From Paenibacillus sp. FSL R5-0517 (lineage in GTDB: Bacteria; Bacillota; Bacilli; Paenibacillales; Paenibacillaceae): a DNA stretch of 64,000 bases. The position numbers and the translations under genes are program-made. The DNA is taken from the NCBI RefSeq assembly GCF_037974355.1, contig NZ_CP150235.1:6820001-6884000 (forward strand). Reading direction: 5' to 3'. Below, piece by piece: positions 62,599-64,000 of the stretch. Numbering within the stretch: position 1 is the first letter of the stretch; every line of letters begins with the position of its first letter. The notes beneath the pieces are model-generated. The model searched no databases, was not told the origin of the DNA, and saw only the letters and a list, made by a program, of their open reading frames with translations.

Positions 62599-63030
62599 CC
62601 ATTGATTCCTTCTTCACTGTCAAAATGATACTGCCAGGCTATATAAGTTTCAGCTAATATTTACACAAATAACGGAGAGGTCAGAGAAAACCTGAAGAAG
62701 CGTAGCGCTCGCCTTTATTACCGGATTTTAACCTTTGGAAAGGAAATCAAAAAATCTGGGGATAACAGCGATCGGGAGGTTACTCTGAACTCGCAGTGAT
62801 GCAGTGTAACGATTCGTTGAACTTATATAATACCAATTAAACGTCTGAGATACCTTGTGACTCGGTGTTCTTCAAAGTTTTCTCTCTCTGGAATCAAGAC
62901 ACCGCTTACGCTCGTTCTATTGTAATCATTGCGGGAGGAGGAAAAGTTACAATCCGGTTAAATTGAAAAGAACAGTGACTCCTTTTTCGTTTCAAAAGGT
63001 ACACTGTTCTCTTCATTTTCACACATGATT
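62599..63030. other. 432-bp intergenic region
   Basis: Lies between the LCP gene and the MFS transporter gene. Contains the MFS terminator at its right end (62966-63010). A TATAAT at 62826-62831 has no clear partner hexamer. No gene is seen. Confidence 0.4.
62966..63010 (-). terminator. Rho-independent terminator of the MFS transporter gene
   Basis: Minus-strand stem AGAACAGTG / CACTGTTCT with inner CCTTTT/AAAAGG pairing, followed by TTTTC. Confidence 0.85.
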
Positions 63031-64000
63031 TTATCCGTTCGTCGATACACTTTCCACATGAAGATTCTTCTCTTTATGACGCAGACGTCCCGTTATAAGC
63101 GCAGCCACCAGCGTAAGCACACTGAATATAACCGCGGACCAGAAAAGTCCACTGTAACCTTCGCCTGTCGTTTGATGCAGGGCCTGAAGCAACACATCGC
63201 GGATACCTTCATCAGGGATCTGGGACAGGCCCTCGGCCAGACTGGAGACATCACTCCCCGATGCCCCGCCTGACGCATATTGTTGCAGCATTTCAGGTGG
63301 CACCTGAATTCCTTTATCAGCGAATCCTGCCTGAATGTTGGACCCCAGATTAGTGAAAGAACGTGCCAGGAATCCGGCGAAAATGGTAGGTGCAATAGCC
63401 ATTGCCATCTGCCGGAATAACGAGCTGGTCGCTACCGCGATACCTTTGTTATTCTCCCCCGCCTGTTCGGTGACAAGTACGTTAACTGGCGCACCAAGCA
63501 TCATGCCAAAACCGATACCTACGAGCGTACTCGCGATGACAAATTGCCAGATATGCTCCACCCACAGCGGGAACAGCAGGAACCCAATGGCAGATAATAA
63601 CCCCGCAACCGATAACGTCCAGATTGGCCCTTTGCGGTCAACAAGGTAGCCACCTCCGCCCGCCCCAATACCGGATGCCAGCGCGAGTGGAGTAAACCAA
63701 TACCCGGAAGCCGTATTGGATACGCCAAGATACTGTTCAACGAAACCGGGAATAAAGATCACCGAGGCCAGAATGGCTCCCGAGAAAAAGGCAATCAACA
63801 GCGTCCAACGAAAGGATGCAATGCCCAGAAGCTGTGTTGATACAACAGGTTCACGTTCAGATCCTTCCAGTCTTTTTTCCATGAAGTAAAAGAGCACCAG
63901 AATGATTACACCTGCCAAGAAAAAGCCGAAGAACATTGGTGACCCCAGGCTTTGAATCATGTTCACACCATCCAGATTGCTGAAGCTATACATTAGACTG
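63031..64000 (-). CDS. MFS drug transporter (DHA2/EmrB-like), truncated by the window edge
   Basis: The frame is open to the last base, so the N-terminal half lies outside the window. The 320 or so visible residues hold the last seven or eight helices, e.g. FFGFFLAGVIILVLFYFMEKRL, WTLLIAFFSGAILASVIFI, GYLVDRKGPIWTLSVAGLL (an MFS motif A-like loop in the second half), and a long extracytoplasmic loop before the last helix. The architecture suits a 14-helix multidrug exporter. The substrate is unknown. No regulator gene is visible in this window. Confidence 0.85.
   Translation of the reverse strand, partial: SLMYSFSNLDGVNMIQSLGSPMFFGFFLAGVIILVLFYFMEKRLEGSEREPVVSTQLLGIASFRWTLLIAFFSGAILASVIFIPGFVEQYLGVSNTASGYWFTPLALASGIGAGGGGYLVDRKGPIWTLSVAGLLSAIGFLLFPLWVEHIWQFVIASTLVGIGFGMMLGAPVNVLVTEQAGENNKGIAVATSSLFRQMAMAIAPTIFAGFLARSFTNLGSNIQAGFADKGIQVPPEMLQQYASGGASGSDVSSLAEGLSQIPDEGIRDVLLQALHQTTGEGYSGLFWSAVIFSVLTLVAALITGRLRHKEKNLHVESVSTNG

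Overview
The window reads as a chromosome segment of an endospore-forming, low-to-mid GC Firmicute, most likely Paenibacillus. The evidence is S-layer-homology (SLH) surface proteins, a gerA-type spore germination operon, a YyzF-type CxxH/CxxC gene, and the classical Bacillales gene order around the replication origin: rlmH, CxxH/CxxC gene, lipoprotein, htrC, walJ, walI, walH, walK, walR, then purA, dnaB, rplI, gdpP, yybS. I saw no rRNA, tRNA or CRISPR array.

Layout. 1-15 kb is a cell-surface region: ribosomal protein L25/Ctc, an SLH-anchored 5'-nucleotidase, an SLH-anchored protein with five tandem Ig-like repeats, a small secreted B-type lectin, and a 2092-residue vWA/cadherin-like/SLH protein. 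15-35 kb is a metabolic and accessory stretch: a DJ-1/PfpI protein divergent from an HxlR regulator, two MDR dehydrogenases (one frameshifted), a gerXA-XB-XC operon, a TetR-controlled SDR/monooxygenase operon with four copies of a palindromic operator, a YndJ-like membrane protein, a MetE-C-domain protein with an aldehyde dehydrogenase, a beta-helix protein, and an AraC/epimerase/DUF2306 group. 35.2-39 kb is a small AT-rich island: a decayed IS110-family element and, next to the 3' end of rlmH, a complete-looking retron. 39-64 kb is the conserved core (wal operon, cell-wall peptidase, purA-dnaB-rplI-gdpP), ending in an LCP protein and a truncated MFS transporter.

The most interesting system is the retron (36378-38837, minus strand). 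It encodes a phosphoribosyltransferase-like protein, a small winged-helix protein, a ~215-nt noncoding stretch with the a1/a2 inverted repeats and hairpins expected of an msr-msd RNA, and a retron-type reverse transcriptase. As I recall published retron groupings it resembles the PRTase/HTH-associated class (type III). Such tripartite systems are thought to act in phage defence. It lies just downstream of rlmH, the gene that in staphylococci carries the SCC attachment site.

Other points: a 197-bp dispersed element with four CTAACGAA/TTCGTTAG motifs at identical 50-88-50 spacing occurs twice, once inside the wal operon. An inverted PurBox pair precedes purA and a WalR box precedes the M23/LysM peptidase. 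The TetR operators sit between -35 and -10 hexamers, and the tetR transcript appears leaderless.
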